From contig CM019064.1 of NCBI GenBank assembly GCA_009667805.1, positions 109,590,328-109,654,327 on the forward strand: a stretch of DNA of 64,000 bases. Direction: 5' to 3'. The notes below the pieces were generated by a model that worked only from the letters and a program-made list of their open reading frames with translations, did no database searches and had not been told where the DNA came from. This DNA comes from Leptobrachium leishanense. Its lineage: Eukaryota > Chordata > Amphibia > Anura > Megophryidae. The position numbers and the translations under genes were made by a program. Within the stretch, counting starts at the first letter, position 1. Each line of letters begins with the position of its first letter. Of this stretch, positions 22,945 through 34,696 are shown one piece after another.

Positions 22945-23080
22945 GTGGCAAGTATGTACCGTTAGGTGTCTTGCCCAAGGACACTTACTGGAGAGATTGC
23001 TCGCTGGGATCGAACCCATGACTCCACAGGCTCTCTCCACAGAGAGCAGTGATGTTACCTCTACTCCACCCAGCCGGTAC
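22945..23080 (-). repeat. tRNA-derived SINE fragment
   Basis: On the minus strand GGCTGGGTGGAGTAGAGGTA resembles a tRNA 5' half with an A box. GGGTTCGATCCC (plus-strand positions 23006-23017) is a B box. It is followed by a TCCTTGGGCAAGACACCTAA block typical of V-SINE-like tails, from memory. It is too diverged to be a functional tRNA and lacks a clean acceptor stem. Confidence 0.65.
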
Positions 23081-23889
23081 TTTGATAAAGGTTTAGGTTT
23101 TGCACCTAATTAACCAACAAAGTACTTTTTCTCCTTTTAAAGTAATGATGTGCATTTAAAATGCAAGTCTTTGCAAAAAAAAAAGTCATGCCTTTATTCT
23201 GTGCATTTCTTGCTGTGTTTTTGTGCACCTTATAATAAATACCTCCGGTTACCGCCTTAAGGACCGGTGATAAAACATAGATAATCCTATGGATAAATGA
23301 TGATGAACTCTCGGAGCCGGATTCATTACTCTTATAACAAGAGCTATCTTTCACCTCTGGGCCACATAACAAACCTATCTTCGTTTGATTAGAAGGTGTT
23401 GTATAAAATATAATTGCAGTATTTATTATGATCTATCAATCATGGATTACCAGACAGCTAGAGAAGCGATCTAGTTTTTTTTTCCTGATTCACCACTTGT
23501 AATGACAATATCATTTCTTTCAGTAGTATTCTTTGTAACAGATTTCTCTTAAGTAAAACACATCAATGAACAAGATCTAAAAATAGATATATATAATATT
23601 TTTCATGCACAATCTCACTAGATCTAAAGAAAAGGGCATTGATATTGATAGGAATTGTAATTTTACAGTAACTTGACGAACATATCAAGCCGCAAGTTGA
23701 GTTGCAGCTCAACTTGAAACAACATAGCTCGAGCGTCATGGACACTTACTAACAGAGCTGTGTGGGTTGGTAATCACATATTATAGCAGCAGCACTGGAA
23801 TCAGGCCATGAATATGTGACAATGGTTAAGATTGAGACACACTGACCGGGTTGAGATGTGCAGGATGGGGAAGCGGCATCACGCACTTA

Positions 23890-24696
23890 AGGGGTTATTC
23901 AGAGAGCGACAATCTGGCCCCGAAATGTAACCGGATGCTGAAATTCAGCGTACAGTGCCATTTCGTTGCCGTTTGCTATTTAGACAGCAGGCAGTTTGCC
24001 ACATTATGTTTGACGGCAGTGAAAATCCCCCATAGAGAAGCAATGGCTAATCTATTCAGAGAACACCGAACAGCAGTGAAAAGTTGCCGAAGTGCCTTGC
24101 TGTTCGTTGTTTTTATTCAGCAGGTTTATTCAGGCGAACCCCGTAGGCTTCAATGTTAAAAATATTCCCGTTTTAACTCAATATCTAATAAACCGTTTAT
24201 TTTATTGTGCAATAAAAATTCTCTATATAGATTTTTTTTTTAGGCTCTTTTAGGCATTTTCCGGGATTTATCGGCAAAATATATATACGTATATACAGTA
24301 TTTTTTAAAAAGCGTTTTTTTTTCTGTAACAGACCTTTTTAGTATCATTCATAGAACCTTCAATGTAAATTCCAGGCAATTCCTTTAGTAGTTTATTTGC
24401 AATCAGCATTTCAATTTTGACACTTTTTTTTTTTCACCCCGTCTGTCAATTTGTCGGCTTTTTCCAGTGACTGGTCTGCGCTGTGATCGGCGGCGTGTTT
24501 TTTGCGGCAGTTTCTGTGTGTTTTCGGAGAGTGTTCGGGATTGCGGTGGGTTTTCCCTGCACTCCGGGGACCCTGCGGTGAATGCTGAATACACCACAGA
24601 GCGGGTAACTTTGATTCCCGGAAGTGCAGGGAAGTGTGGGTAACAAGAAAGCACCAAAATGTTGGTGACAGTTCGGTGCTCTCTGAATACCCCCCG
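23890..24696. repeat. DNA transposon with GGGGTTATTCAGAGAGC ends
   Basis: The left end GGGGTTATTCAGAGAGC and right end GCTCTCTGAATACCCC are inverted. The right part carries a hairpin-like block (CCCTGCACTCCGGGGACCCT, then TTCCCGGAAGTGCAGGG) that recurs at 58370-58450 in a similar element and, more decayed, at 28940-28995. No transposase and no clear TSD. Confidence 0.65.
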
Positions 24697-26269
24697 TAGT
24701 GTGACTTGAAGTTTTCTATCTTGCATACCTCCTCGCAATCACAAGCATAGCTGAGCACTCAGAGTTTAAAATTTCGCTCTTTCACCAATCAGAAATGTGC
24801 GTATACAAAGGAACTGTGTCAATGGCGCCACCTAGAGGTGGTTTCGATAACCAGAGTGAACAGTAAAAAAATTATACGTAAATAGTATAACCGACATAAA
24901 TACATAAGAGTATGAGTTAAATTTTTGGTGAATCAGCAGCTGTTTCCCTCCATTGGATGGTATATCCAGGACCAGCCGACAGTATTGAGTAGAAGAGAAA
25001 ATGGCGGAACCAGCGCTTCCTTCAACTGTGATCGCCCTCTTGCTGTCCTCCTTATGGCAGTGATAATGTGTACCTCAAACAAAGGAATAAATCATAGTGC
25101 AGCGGGTACAGTATTCGCTTAAATAAATCCGCGCAAGAGGAATTTCACTCACATTTGTTGGTGTCTCGATCAGACACTAGATGTAGATGCAGCCGGTGAT
25201 ATTAGAGAGAACATAGGATCTCAAATACAACCAGCAGATTCTTTTGGGCCGTTCTGGACAAACGTTGCACAGGCAGCCAATGAGGGGATCCAGCAGCAGG
25301 TACATGAAAGCTTATAGGTGCAGAATTCTGCTCGTCATGGTATGAAAGACGCGTCAAACATACGAGTAAGCTGATTGGTTGAAATTCAATTAACTCCACC
25401 CCCACCTGCCCAGCTTTGTCTCTCACACACCAGCTGCCACTTCAGCCCATCTGCTTCAGAGCACTCAGTACTTTGCGCAAACGTATGCGGGGTGTCACAG
25501 CCTTTACACCTCACCTTCTTGAAATTATAATATTATCCCTTCCAGAAGAAAAAGGGGCTACCTACAATGTCCTTGCTCACACTTTTCATCTACTGCTGCA
25601 CTAACGGTGGAGATTCATATGATGTTAGAATTTTTTCGCCAGACCCTTATTTTTTTACTTTTTATCAATGCATAAACACTGTACTAATATGTCCCTTAAT
25701 CACCATTATTTTGTATTAATATATAGCTATAGCCCCACCTCCAATTTAATGCTTAAAGTGTCCTTTACATGCATGCATTGTCCATGTTACCCCTTGATTT
25801 AGTTATTAAAAAAGTGGTAAATTGTTGCTTGCGTTGGGAAACAAACGGGATTTCTCATTTTCAAAGAATTTGTGAAAATGCTCTTATTTATAAAATGGCT
25901 CTTAACCGAAGTATTTTTTGCTTAAGATAACAATGTAATCGACATAGCATATGCATTGTATGTATATATCTGCAACGTAATATCTATAAATAAAAGAAAA
26001 CAAAATACTGGTCCATAGGAAGGTAAATATTGAGAAGAATGTTAATGACTTCCTTGATCTATTATTTGCACTCAAGGTACCTTTTTAACAAGATATGAAA
26101 GACAATCCTCAGGCTCTACTTCAACATGATGGAAAAAAAACTCATGATTATTAAAACCATTACTTTCAAAGATAATCAAGTAGTGTGATCTATCCATATA
26201 TCAAACTTCCCTGTTGTAGATTTAAATATAACTAACATATATAGCTAGATTATATACACACCAATATAT
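24697..26269. other. No gene seen
   Basis: AT-rich intron DNA. Open frames at 24925-25122 and 25416-25604 have no recognisable domain. No repeat end was recognised. Confidence 0.5.
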
Positions 26270-27470
26270 AGGGTGTTTCATGAAGTGCGCAGGTAATGGA
26301 ATTTTTTTGTTTGAAGGTTGTCAGCACTGGTCTTATATTCGTTATTTATGATCACTCCGATTAATTGAGCATTTGTTGATTCTTCATTTAGTTGCCATGG
26401 AGCGGTTCACTAACGAGCAAAGCGTCATAATTGTAAAACCTCATTCCAAAAATGGGAATTCTATGCAGAGATGTCCGTAAACTTTGGGCATTCTTCGGAC
26501 GTAACAATGCTCCCGACAAAATAACAGTTACGAGATTGATAAAGGAATTCGAGGAATTTAGGTCCGTTGCAACCGTAAAATCACCTGGGCAAAATCGTAC
26601 TCAAACGGAGCAAAACATTGCAGTAGTTCTAGACCCAGGAATGTTAGCCCCGGGAAGTCACTTCGCCGTCGTTCACAACAGTTGGGAATGTCAGCATCCT
26701 CGGCGCAACAAAGTTTGACAACAGATCTTCATATGCACCATACAAGATTCAGTTGACGCAAGAGCTGAAACATGAAGCATATTATATGAAAAGGAGAAGA
26801 CTTGCTGAGTGCATCTTGACTAAGCAAGAGGGTTTTTCAAGAATAATCTTTAGTGACGAGGAACAGTTCCATCTCTCTGGGTTTGTCACCAAACAAAATT
26901 GCTGCATTTTGGGTTAAAGAAAACCCTAGAATGATCCAAGAGAACCAAATGCATCCCCTACGAACCACTGTTTGGTGTGCTTTTTTGGGCAGGAGGTGTG
27001 ATTTGGCCCCTTCTTTTTTGAAGCTGACATTGTAAATGCAGTAACGGTGATCATTATCAGGACATCATCACAAACTTTGTGGTCTGCTCTGGATGAAATG
27101 GATTGGTGGATACAGCAGGACGGAGCTACCTGCCACACATACCACGAGACAATAGCCTTGCTTCGCAAGAAAAAATTCCCTGGACACGTTCTCAATTCGT
27201 AGCGGTATCCAGGAATGGTCTGCGATGTTTTGGGACCTCACATCTGCAACTTCTTTTTATAAGGTTATGTGAAGACAGAAGTTTTTGTACAAACCTTAAA
27301 CCATTCCCAAACTAAAGATAGAAATTCAACGGGTCATGGGCGAAATCAACAGAGATGAAAGGGTCATCGTGAACTTCACCGACTGAGTAGCTGCCTGCTG
27401 AGAAAGTGCAGATAACGTTTTCACTATTAAATCAAAAGGGTAGATAGAAGGAAATAAAACATTTTATTTT
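26270..27470 (+). pseudogene. Degenerate mariner/IS630-type transposase
   Basis: The element seems to start near TATAGGGTGTTTCATGAAGT. A start-like MERFTNEQSVIIVK lies at 26397. Across three frames one can follow a helix-turn-helix region (KLWAFFGRNNAPDKITVTRL) and the first Asp (RIIFSDEEQFHLSGF, near 26840). A TVWCAF block follows, then the second Asp (WIQQDGATCHT, near 27110) and ALLRKKKFPGHV. The third acidic site region is lost; FFL and GYVK remnants remain with a stop between them. At least five frameshifts or stops separate these pieces. The order matches transposases with an N-terminal DUF4817-like HTH that I associate mainly with arthropods and other invertebrates. The right terminal repeat was not found. 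Confidence 0.8.
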
Positions 27471-27490
27471 TTTATTCATACAGTATGTAT

Positions 27491-27976
27491 TATAGACGTA
27501 ACTACCAGGGGTGCAGAGGGTGTGACCGCACCCAGGCCCTTGAGTCCGGGGGGGCCACACTCGCCTGCCTGGGCCTGGGGGCTTGCTTATAATATATAAT
27601 TCTTCTTTTAATTTATTTTGTACTTCTTTGTGAGTTACACTTTGGAGCTCTGTGATACACTCATACACACCACATATTACTGAGTTTTATTGCTGTGGAT
27701 CTCTGTGATACGCTCACTCATACACACTGCACATTACTGTGAGGTTTATTGCTGTGGAGCTCTTTGAGATACACATAGTGCAAATTACATTTAAAAATGG
27801 GATGGACTGAAGAGGTCATAGTGAACCTGGAAAAAATGGGATACTGTCTGGAGTCAGCATTGTGGACCAGGAGGGGACCAAAGCATGTTAACGGGAGGGG
27901 GGGTATGTTTTTGCCTAGGGTGGGGGGGCATCATGGTTCCTGCACCTGGGCCCTGAGGTTTCTAGTTACGCCTCTG
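27491..27976. repeat. Non-autonomous element with CAGAGGCGTAACTA ends and tandem repeats
   Basis: The right end TCTAGTTACGCCTCTG and the decayed left end TATAGACGTAACTACC are inverted. Next to them are CACCCAGGCCC and GCACCTGGGCCC. The interior has two to three tandem copies of a unit with TCTGTGATAC-CTCATACACAC and TTATTGCTGTGGA, the same unit that forms the large array at 57270-57900. Confidence 0.7.
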
Positions 27977-27999
27977 CCCTCTATATTTGGTCTTAAAAT

Positions 28000-28891
28000 G
28001 TACCATAATGTTATTTACAGAAGTTATGGTTCAGGAAAATGCCCTGAGCTTTATGCTTTTTTTCAGTAGTTCTATTAATTTCTTCTTTTTAAATACTAGG
28101 TAGGATTGAACTGCTTATTCCTGTTAAAGTGAACCTGTTGTGCTCACAGATGGTCAACTCAACAAATATGCAGTAGCGTATTTTTGCTAACAAATAGATT
28201 TTGGGAAAAAATAAACCGTTCCCTATTAAATGATTTGCCAGCACTCCCATGCCGCAGGGGGGAATGACTTGGGCAGAGAGCTCTACTAAGTGACAGTCCT
28301 CCTTTTATTCCTTGTAGCTGATTGACTTCAGCACGCTAACAAGTCAGAGTGCCAACATCACCACTGATGGCTAATATCACAGCCCTGTTCATCGACCCAC
28401 AGCAAGCGCCACTCATGGAGGGGAAACATTCCAGCACCCGATGCTAGAACCAATTAAGTATCAGACGAAATATCACATTGATCCATTATACTAATGTGGC
28501 ATCCATACCCTGATGAGATGTCGCATTCAAAGCGCATCTGGTTACAACAGGTGCATTTTAAAGTGATATTTAGCCTTTACTTATGGTAATAAGATAATTC
28601 TGATTGACTTTCACAGTTTGTGACATTGGAAGAGATCCTACATAGCTTGGAGTTTTATGCCATTGCAGGAGATTTAAAGCTGAGGGTTTTTTCAATGTTA
28701 TTTACTCTAATTTTTTGAATGTTAAATAAAATATAGGTTACACACACACAGTATGAAAACCACTCTAAAATGTTGTATGTTAAAGTTTATTAGCAGCTGG
28801 GGTGGAGGCCCTTGTCCAACTACTGCTAACTGAGATCACATTGGTCTCTACTCCATTCATACTAGTGTTAACACACTTTTATTATTAACTG
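28000..28891. other. No gene seen
   Basis: AT-rich intron DNA with a short CACACACA run at 28742-28750. No coding or repeat ends recognised. Confidence 0.5.
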
Positions 28892-30690
28892 GGTTATTTA
28901 AAGAGCACTGAAATTCCAGTGTACTTTCGGTGCTTTTTTTACTCCCTGCAGTTCGGGGAGTCAAATACCTTCGCCACCACAGGGTCCCCGACGTAGAGGG
29001 AAAAGCCACTGAGTGACCGCATCTGAAAAAACGATAACCGCCGATCCACCGCCAAATGCATACGAAAAAAGCTGTTGATCCACTGAACCGAGCGCTGATG
29101 AACAGTCTAAAAATAAACTTTTAAAAGCTGTTTGCAGAAAGTACTCGCTGAAAATGTTTGAAATTAATATATAAGGCCCTATGAATAATAATAAAACACT
29201 GTTACAGGAAGAAAAAAAAGCATCAACATCATGGAATTCTCCTGCTGTATGTAGAGGACGACCCCCCCCCACACACACGTCTTCTGCTAAGCGGGCTCTG
29301 CTCACTATACTCATCTCTCACCTCCGGGGTCCCATGGCAATCTGACTTCATGGAAGGCAGACACTACTTTATAACCCCCCCTCAGTTTCAGGTGCGTCCC
29401 CCCGGCAAAGCCAGAAGAGTGCCTGAAAGGAGGGGGGTCCTTCGGACCCCTCTCCCTCCGGTCATCCACAAGCGTCGTGATCCTCCAAAACCGGGAGCCT
29501 GCCGCACCAATTGCCGAGTCTCCGCCAATGGGGGTGTCAACCCCCTCCAAACAAGTAAAAGAAAGGCAAAGCAGGACTCTGGCTCAGGAGAAGATACAAG
29601 AGAAAGAGAGGCACCACTGGAAAGGGCAGAATCTGCCCTTTGCAGTGCTGCCTCTATTTAACCCCTGAGGTGCCGGTCCACAATCCGACACCAGATCGCG
29701 GACCTCTCTTGGAGGTGGCTAACTTCCTGGATCCTCTCCCAACCCACTGACATCATCACACATGGCACAATGATGTCAGTGTGAGCATTAATGCCTTAGA
29801 TGCCAAGGGATTCCCTATGGAAACCCTGTGGCAGAAATAAGGGCATCCAAAGGATCTCCCGATCCGTGGCAGCTAGAGGTTAATGTTTGGTATCATTGGA
29901 AAGGTCAGAGCATGATTAATCCCTTCCCGACTGCTGACGTACCATGTACGTCCTGCCCACAGGTCTCCCTTAGATCCACGGACATACATAGTACCTCAGC
30001 GGGCTCCTGACCTCCCTCCCATCAATACTTACCTCACTCGCTGGCTTCAATGGAGTTCTGGCAGGGAGGAAGCCTGCCCCTCTGTTTTAGAGGGGCCGGT
30101 GGGCACGATGACGTCTCCAAGCTGCGTGGTGACGTCATCGGCAAGCGCCCCCCCCGGCGCCTGAATTGAAAACACGATTTAAACCTGGAAGTGGCTGACA
30201 TCTTGGATGTCAGCCAAGCCTCCAGGTCACCCCCCACCCACTGACATCCCCACCATATGTGTGAGGATGTCAGTGGGCCAGTTAACCCCCCTAGCTGCCA
30301 AAAAAGATATGTAATTTGTCTGGGTTGTATAATAACACGTGACTTCAAATTGCATTTGGCTCAGCAGTGAAGGGGTTAAAAAATCTAATAGAGACTTTTT
30401 GCTGCAGATTTAAAGAATAAACCGTTTAATAAATATTAAAAAAAAAATAGAATATTTTTTATATTGAAACCTATGGGATTCGCCTGATTAAACCTGCCAT
30501 TGCTTCTCTATTGTGAGTGGGAGTTCACTGCTGTTGAACGGCACCATATTTTGCTGGCAATTCGCCAATGTTTGGAGAACTTTCAGCTTTTCGAATGGCT
30601 CTGAAATTACAACGTACTGGGTATTTCTCTGTTCTGTGCAATAGCTGAGCCAATTCGGCTCTCTTTGAATAACCTTGTAAGTAATACGAT
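28892..30690. repeat. Composite element with GGGTTATT-AGAGC ends
   Basis: The left end CTGGGTTATTTAAAGAGCAC and right end GGCTCTCTTTGAATAACC are imperfect inverted copies related to 23890-24696. Inside lies a serial-hairpin repeat (29650-30375). CCGTTTAATAAATATT at 30422 resembles sequence near 24185 and 45305, suggesting one larger family. The right end lies 110 bp before sulfatase exon 3. Confidence 0.5.
29650..30375. repeat. Serial-hairpin repeat, decayed copy
   Basis: Successive hairpins include CTGACATCAT/ATGATGTCAG, GACGTAC/GTACGTC and GATGACGTC/GACGTCATC. GGCTGACATC/GATGTCAGCC and CACTGACATCC/GGATGTCAGTG follow. Junction words TAGAGGTTAATG, TTAATCCCTTCCCGACTGCT, TTAACCCCCCTAGCTGCCA and AGCAGTGAAGGGGTTAA match the family at 45524-46700, in mixed orientation. 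Confidence 0.7.
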
Positions 30691-30801
30691 GGGATTGCTT
30701 GAATATCTGAGTGTAATTTTGACATTTAACATCTTCTCTGCAATTCCGAGCGATTCTTAATTTATTGATCTGATTACATGTTTTCTTTGTGTCATTTGTA
30801 G

Positions 30802-30924
30802 GTATGGCTTCTATGTCCAGGATTGGAGTATATATCTTTTCTGCTGCTTCGGGTGGGCTTCCTAATGATGAGTTAACGTTTGCCAGTGTTCTAAAGAAAG
30901 AGGGTTACTCAACTGGCCTAATTG
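30802..30924 (+). CDS. Sulfatase (STS/ARS family), third coding exon
   Basis: The acceptor is GTCATTTGTAG before 30802 and the donor TTG|GTAAGC after 30924. The first two bases complete the Gly codon left by the previous exon. The 123-nt exon encodes [20 protein letters not shown] and then [20 protein letters not shown] and ends one base into the next Gly. The SR-GV-F-ASSGGLP pattern is nearest to STS among the family members I remember, while other ARS paralogues differ there. The next family exon should begin with KWHLG; no such sequence is seen through the end of the window. Confidence 0.9.
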
Positions 30925-30929
30925 GTAAG

Positions 30930-31630
30930 CTTAACTCTAAGTGACCAACAATGGTTTAGTAAATTAATATTAAATACACATTTTATTATTAGTAATCCCA
31001 CTGCAAACTGTTATCTTATAGCACAATTACAAATACTTCGGAATTTCTAAAATATCCTTAGAATGTTCACGTTACTTTCTTCTCTCAGACACTATTTATA
31101 CAAGCGGAAGTGAAAACGTTATTAAAAATGTCAGTTGTTATTTTATATATTTTTGAGAACTTTAATGCATAATATATAAATGTCAATAGATTGTTTGCTC
31201 CTTTTAACCTTTTCTTGTAAGATCTTTATGCATTGAATAATCAAGTTCATTACCCAGGCATTATAAGTGTAACATTTTTATCACTTTCTCATTATAAACA
31301 AAACTGATGAATATTAATGATATTCAAATACAATACATGCATTTACTTTTAGAATAAGAATAATTGTATAGGATACTAATAGTATTAACATGACTTCCAA
31401 ACGCTCTAATTAAACTGCATTTTTCAAACTTGCCTGTAGGATGTCAAAATTCACCCCGGTCATTGACCAGGAGACCTACTTTAATAAAATATTGTTTAGA
31501 AGAATTTAATAGAATATTTTGTTTATGATAGGACTGTAAAACATCATTGTATGGTAACTTCCACATCCAAACGCCTTGGAGTACATAAAGTAGAATAGGT
31601 GCGTGTGTATGGGGGATGTCATAGAAACTA
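30930..31630. other. Intron sequence, no gene seen
   Basis: AT-rich intron 3 of the sulfatase gene. Confidence 0.55.
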
Positions 31631-31991
31631 CACTGGGCATTCAAATGAAAGATTAAATTTAGTGTAGATAAATGCAAGATTATGCACTTTGGAGTAAAGA
31701 ACACCAAGCAACGTATACACTAAATGGTACGGAGTTAGGGAAATCAAGCAGGAGAAGGATTTGGGAATAATCAAAGACTTCAAATTCAGCAACAATAACC
31801 AATGCCAAACTTCAGTCGTGAAGGCTAGGAAGGTATTGGCATGCATTAAAAGGGGAATTCATTCTTGGGATGAAAACATAATTTCGCTCTTTATAAAGCA
31901 ATGGTAAAACAGCACCTTGAATATGCCGTGCAATTTTGGGATTTAAAAAAAAATAATATATATTTTGGCACTAGAAAAAGTGCAGAGGCGG

Positions 31992-32650
31992 TGTCACGTC
32001 CATCGCCCAGGATCCTGCTGAGCAGCACCATCCTCAATGCTTGCTGGCTGGGCGCCAAATGTTAAGCAAGCCTGCGGCGGTCACGTTGGGTGGTCAGGGG
32101 GTGGGGCGCAGCTTGATGACACAAAGCCGCCAGGTTTAAAATGAGTCTGCTCAGGCAGACTCTATGCCCTGATGTGCAGTTTGCTTCCCCCAGTGCTTGT
32201 GCGATCTCTTCATTGTGTTTGACTTTGGCTTGATAATGAACCCTCTGTGTATAACCATGGCTATTCCTGAGAACCCTGCCTTGTGTACTGACCTGGCTAT
32301 TCTGGAGAACCCTGCTTTGTGTATGACCATCGCTATTTCTAGAACCCTGCTTTGTATATTGACCCCGGCTATTTCTGAGAACCCTGCTTTGTGTATGATC
32401 ACCGCTATTCCTGACAACCCGACTCCGAGTGTAACCCTTGGTATAAGGCTGACCCCCTCTCCTGGCATTAAGGCCTATGCTTTCAGGGCCTACAGTGTTA
32501 TCCTATTCTGAGTCCTGTTAACCCTTGCTGGGTGCTACAAGACTGGTTCCCTGTAGATAGTTAGCTTTACCAACCATCCAAGGATTGGAGGGGTAAGTAG
32601 GATTCTGTGTACAGGGATCAGTATCGTACACCCAAGGGGAATCCGTGACA
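31992..32650. mobile_element. Solo LTR (659 bp) inside the LINE fragment
   Basis: It starts TGTCACGTCCATCGCCC and ends GGAATCCGTGACA. It interrupts the LINE between GAAAAAGTGCAGAGGCG and GGCAACTAAATTAATAAGG, which fixes its ends. The flanking 5-mers GGCGG and GACAG match at three of five bases, plausibly a decayed TSD. It contains about four copies of a roughly 40-bp repeat (next entry). Confidence 0.72.
32235..32425. repeat. About 40-bp minisatellite inside the LTR
   Basis: The unit reads roughly GACC-CGGCTATTCCTGAGAA followed by CCCTGCTTTGTGTAT and repeats four to five times with point changes. It keeps open frames on both strands that are not genes. Confidence 0.85.
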
Positions 32651-33231
32651 GACAGGCAACTAAATTAATAAGGGGAATGGAAGGTTTAAGTTATGAGGAA
32701 AGGCTAACAAGTTTAAACCTGTACAGTTTAGAAAACTGGTGCCTTTAGAAATCTGATAACTTTATACGGGGCCATTATAAACCATTGTTTGGAAACCTAT
32801 TTATTAATAGGATTAAAACACAGGACACAAGGTCACCCATTTAGACTGGACTAAAGGAAAACCAGTCTAAAGCATAGGAAAGGTTTTTTTTTACAGTGAG
32901 AACAATAAAGCTGTGGAATTCTCTGCCTGTTGAAGTGGTTGTGTCAGACTGTACAGACTTTTAATCGACTTGAAAGCTTAATGCAAAAACAAAATATCAA
33001 GGGTTATATTTGATATGTGGGTAAAAGCTGCTTGATCCAAGGAGAAATCTGACTGCATTCTGAGGTCAAGATGGATTTTTTTCCCAGTATGTTGCATTTT
33101 GGTGAGTGCTACAGGTTGAGGTTTTTGCCTTCTTTTGGATCAACAGCAGTAGGTGTTGTGTGATAGGCCATAAGATGTGTGTTCGAGTTCAGTCTATGTA
33201 ACTATCAGGTCTATTCTCACATTGCCGGGTG

Positions 33232-34163
33232 CAGCGGCATAGCGTGGGTTGTCAGCGCCCGGGGCAAGGCAAGAATTGTGTGCCCCCAACCTGTGGACAC
33301 AGTAACACACCCTGATTCCCTCCTGCCAGTAGAGTATTGTCCCCCTTACCTCACAAGCACATGTATTGTATATTAACAAAATACAGATATAATAAAAAAA
33401 TGTAACACACATGCCACCCCATGCTACACTACACCACTGCTACCAGTCATGCTGTCCCAGTATACCCTAACATAGTTCCACTCTCACACTATACCTAGTT
33501 ACTCTCTCCCAATACCCCAGTCACCCTATCCCAGTACACCCACTCTCTCTCCAAATACCCCATCACTCTCTCCCAGTACCCCCACTCTCTCCTCTCTCTC
33601 AGTACCCCCACTTTCTCCCAGGACCCCCAGTCAATCTCTCTCCATTCAAGTACCCCCAGTCACCCTCTCCCCGTACCCCCAGACCTCACTGTGTGTCGGA
33701 CACACTGCTCTCGTGTCACAGTGTTGCCTACATGCATGAAGTTGCTGGTGGCTGGGGGGGGAGCTGTCCAGAGGGCTTAGTGGAGACCGGATTTTAAATG
33801 TGCTGCAGGGCAGGCGCCTCCCTCCCTCCTTCCTGTTCAGCGGCTGCAGGGCTGCCAGAGGTGGGGGGCTGGCAAAGGGCTTCAAGGGGGCTGACAAGCG
33901 TGGTACGTGACTCATGTCAGCGTTAAGGAGGAGTCAGGACAGGACCAGAATTTTCTGTCCTGGTCTTCCCTTCCAGACGCTGAGTGCTAAACTGGCGCCT
34001 GCCCTTGCATGGGCCTATCATGGACGCCAGTGTCCGTGAGAGACACCTTACTGATCCCTGCTGGAAAATATTAGTGGTTCACATTTCTTTTGAAATTTTG
34101 TGCCCCCTAAGAAAATTGCGCCCGGGGCGACCGCCCCCAAGGCCCCCCCACGCTACGCTACTG
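33232..34163. mobile_element. Non-autonomous hAT-like element, 932 bp, exact 8-bp TSD
   Basis: The ends are CAGCGGCATAGCGTGGG and CCCCACGCTACGCTACTG. They are flanked by exact repeats GCCGGGTG (33224-33231 and 34164-34171). Near the ends CGCCCGGGGC occurs in both orientations. The interior has a CCCAGTA(C)CCCC-rich low-complexity tract (33440-33680) and no transposase. Confidence 0.9.
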
Positions 34164-34229
34164 GCCGGGTGCAATGACGTCTGTTTCAAACGCCCTTTCT
34201 CTGTTTCAAACGTTCCGTTGGACCCCTCT

Positions 34230-34475
34230 TCCTCCTGTACATCAGGGAGTTCAATTTTATGACTGGAAATGCCAGAGCATGGCCTTTACAATGATACCAA
34301 ATATGACTAGGTTTGGAGTTCAAATAAAAACTAAAAAATTCAAGTGGGGCTTTTTTTTAAAAAAAATTGTCTGGGGGTATAATAAAATAGGACTTCAAAT
34401 CGCATTTGAAAATGATGAGCAGAAAACGGTCAAAATGAGCTCATCACACAGAGGTGAAATGCCCCAGCAGTGAAG
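34230..34475. repeat. Fragment of the serial-hairpin family (end with AAGGGGTTAA)
   Basis: CCAGAGCATGGCCTTTACAA and TGATACCAAATA match, inverted, the TTTGGTATC-GGCCATGCTCTGG block at 17045-17095 and 46030-46080. The end CCCAGCAGTGAAGGGGTTAA is the inverse of TTAACCCTTTCGCTGCTGAG. Confidence 0.65.
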
Positions 34476-34696
34476 GGGTTAAAAAGCAAAACATAAATGA
34501 GTCTTTCTAAATTCAAGACAAAATTGCAAAACTATTTAGCTGGGGTCTTTTTTGGTGATGAAATTTTGAAAAAGCGTGTTTAATTTTTTTTTAATCAGAT
34601 TTCATAAATCTTTTTAGAGTATATTATGAAAATAATGATACCTTTTTAGAAAGTGCATTTAATGGCGAGGAAAACAGTATATAAGAGGTGCGGATT

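Larger units (their letters stand above)
31632..33205 (+). pseudogene. CR1-type LINE 3' fragment, split by a solo LTR
   Basis: The part at 31632-31985 reads as broken reverse transcriptase C-terminus: SVDKCKIMHFGVKNT, a MVKQHLEYAVQFW block and the start of EKVQRR. It resumes at 32656 (RQLN-IRGMEG, then an ITLYGAIINH-like block and KLWNSLPVEVV). Stops and indels are frequent. The 3' end carries AGATGGATTTTTTTCCC and TTTTGCCTTCTTTTGGATCA, typical of frog CR1 tails. The same family, less decayed, is at 47606-49167. Confidence 0.85.

Noticed and set aside
22945..23080. Functional tRNA gene on the minus strand
   Set aside because: A B box is present but no matching acceptor stem or anticodon arm could be built; the V-SINE-like tail indicates a SINE.
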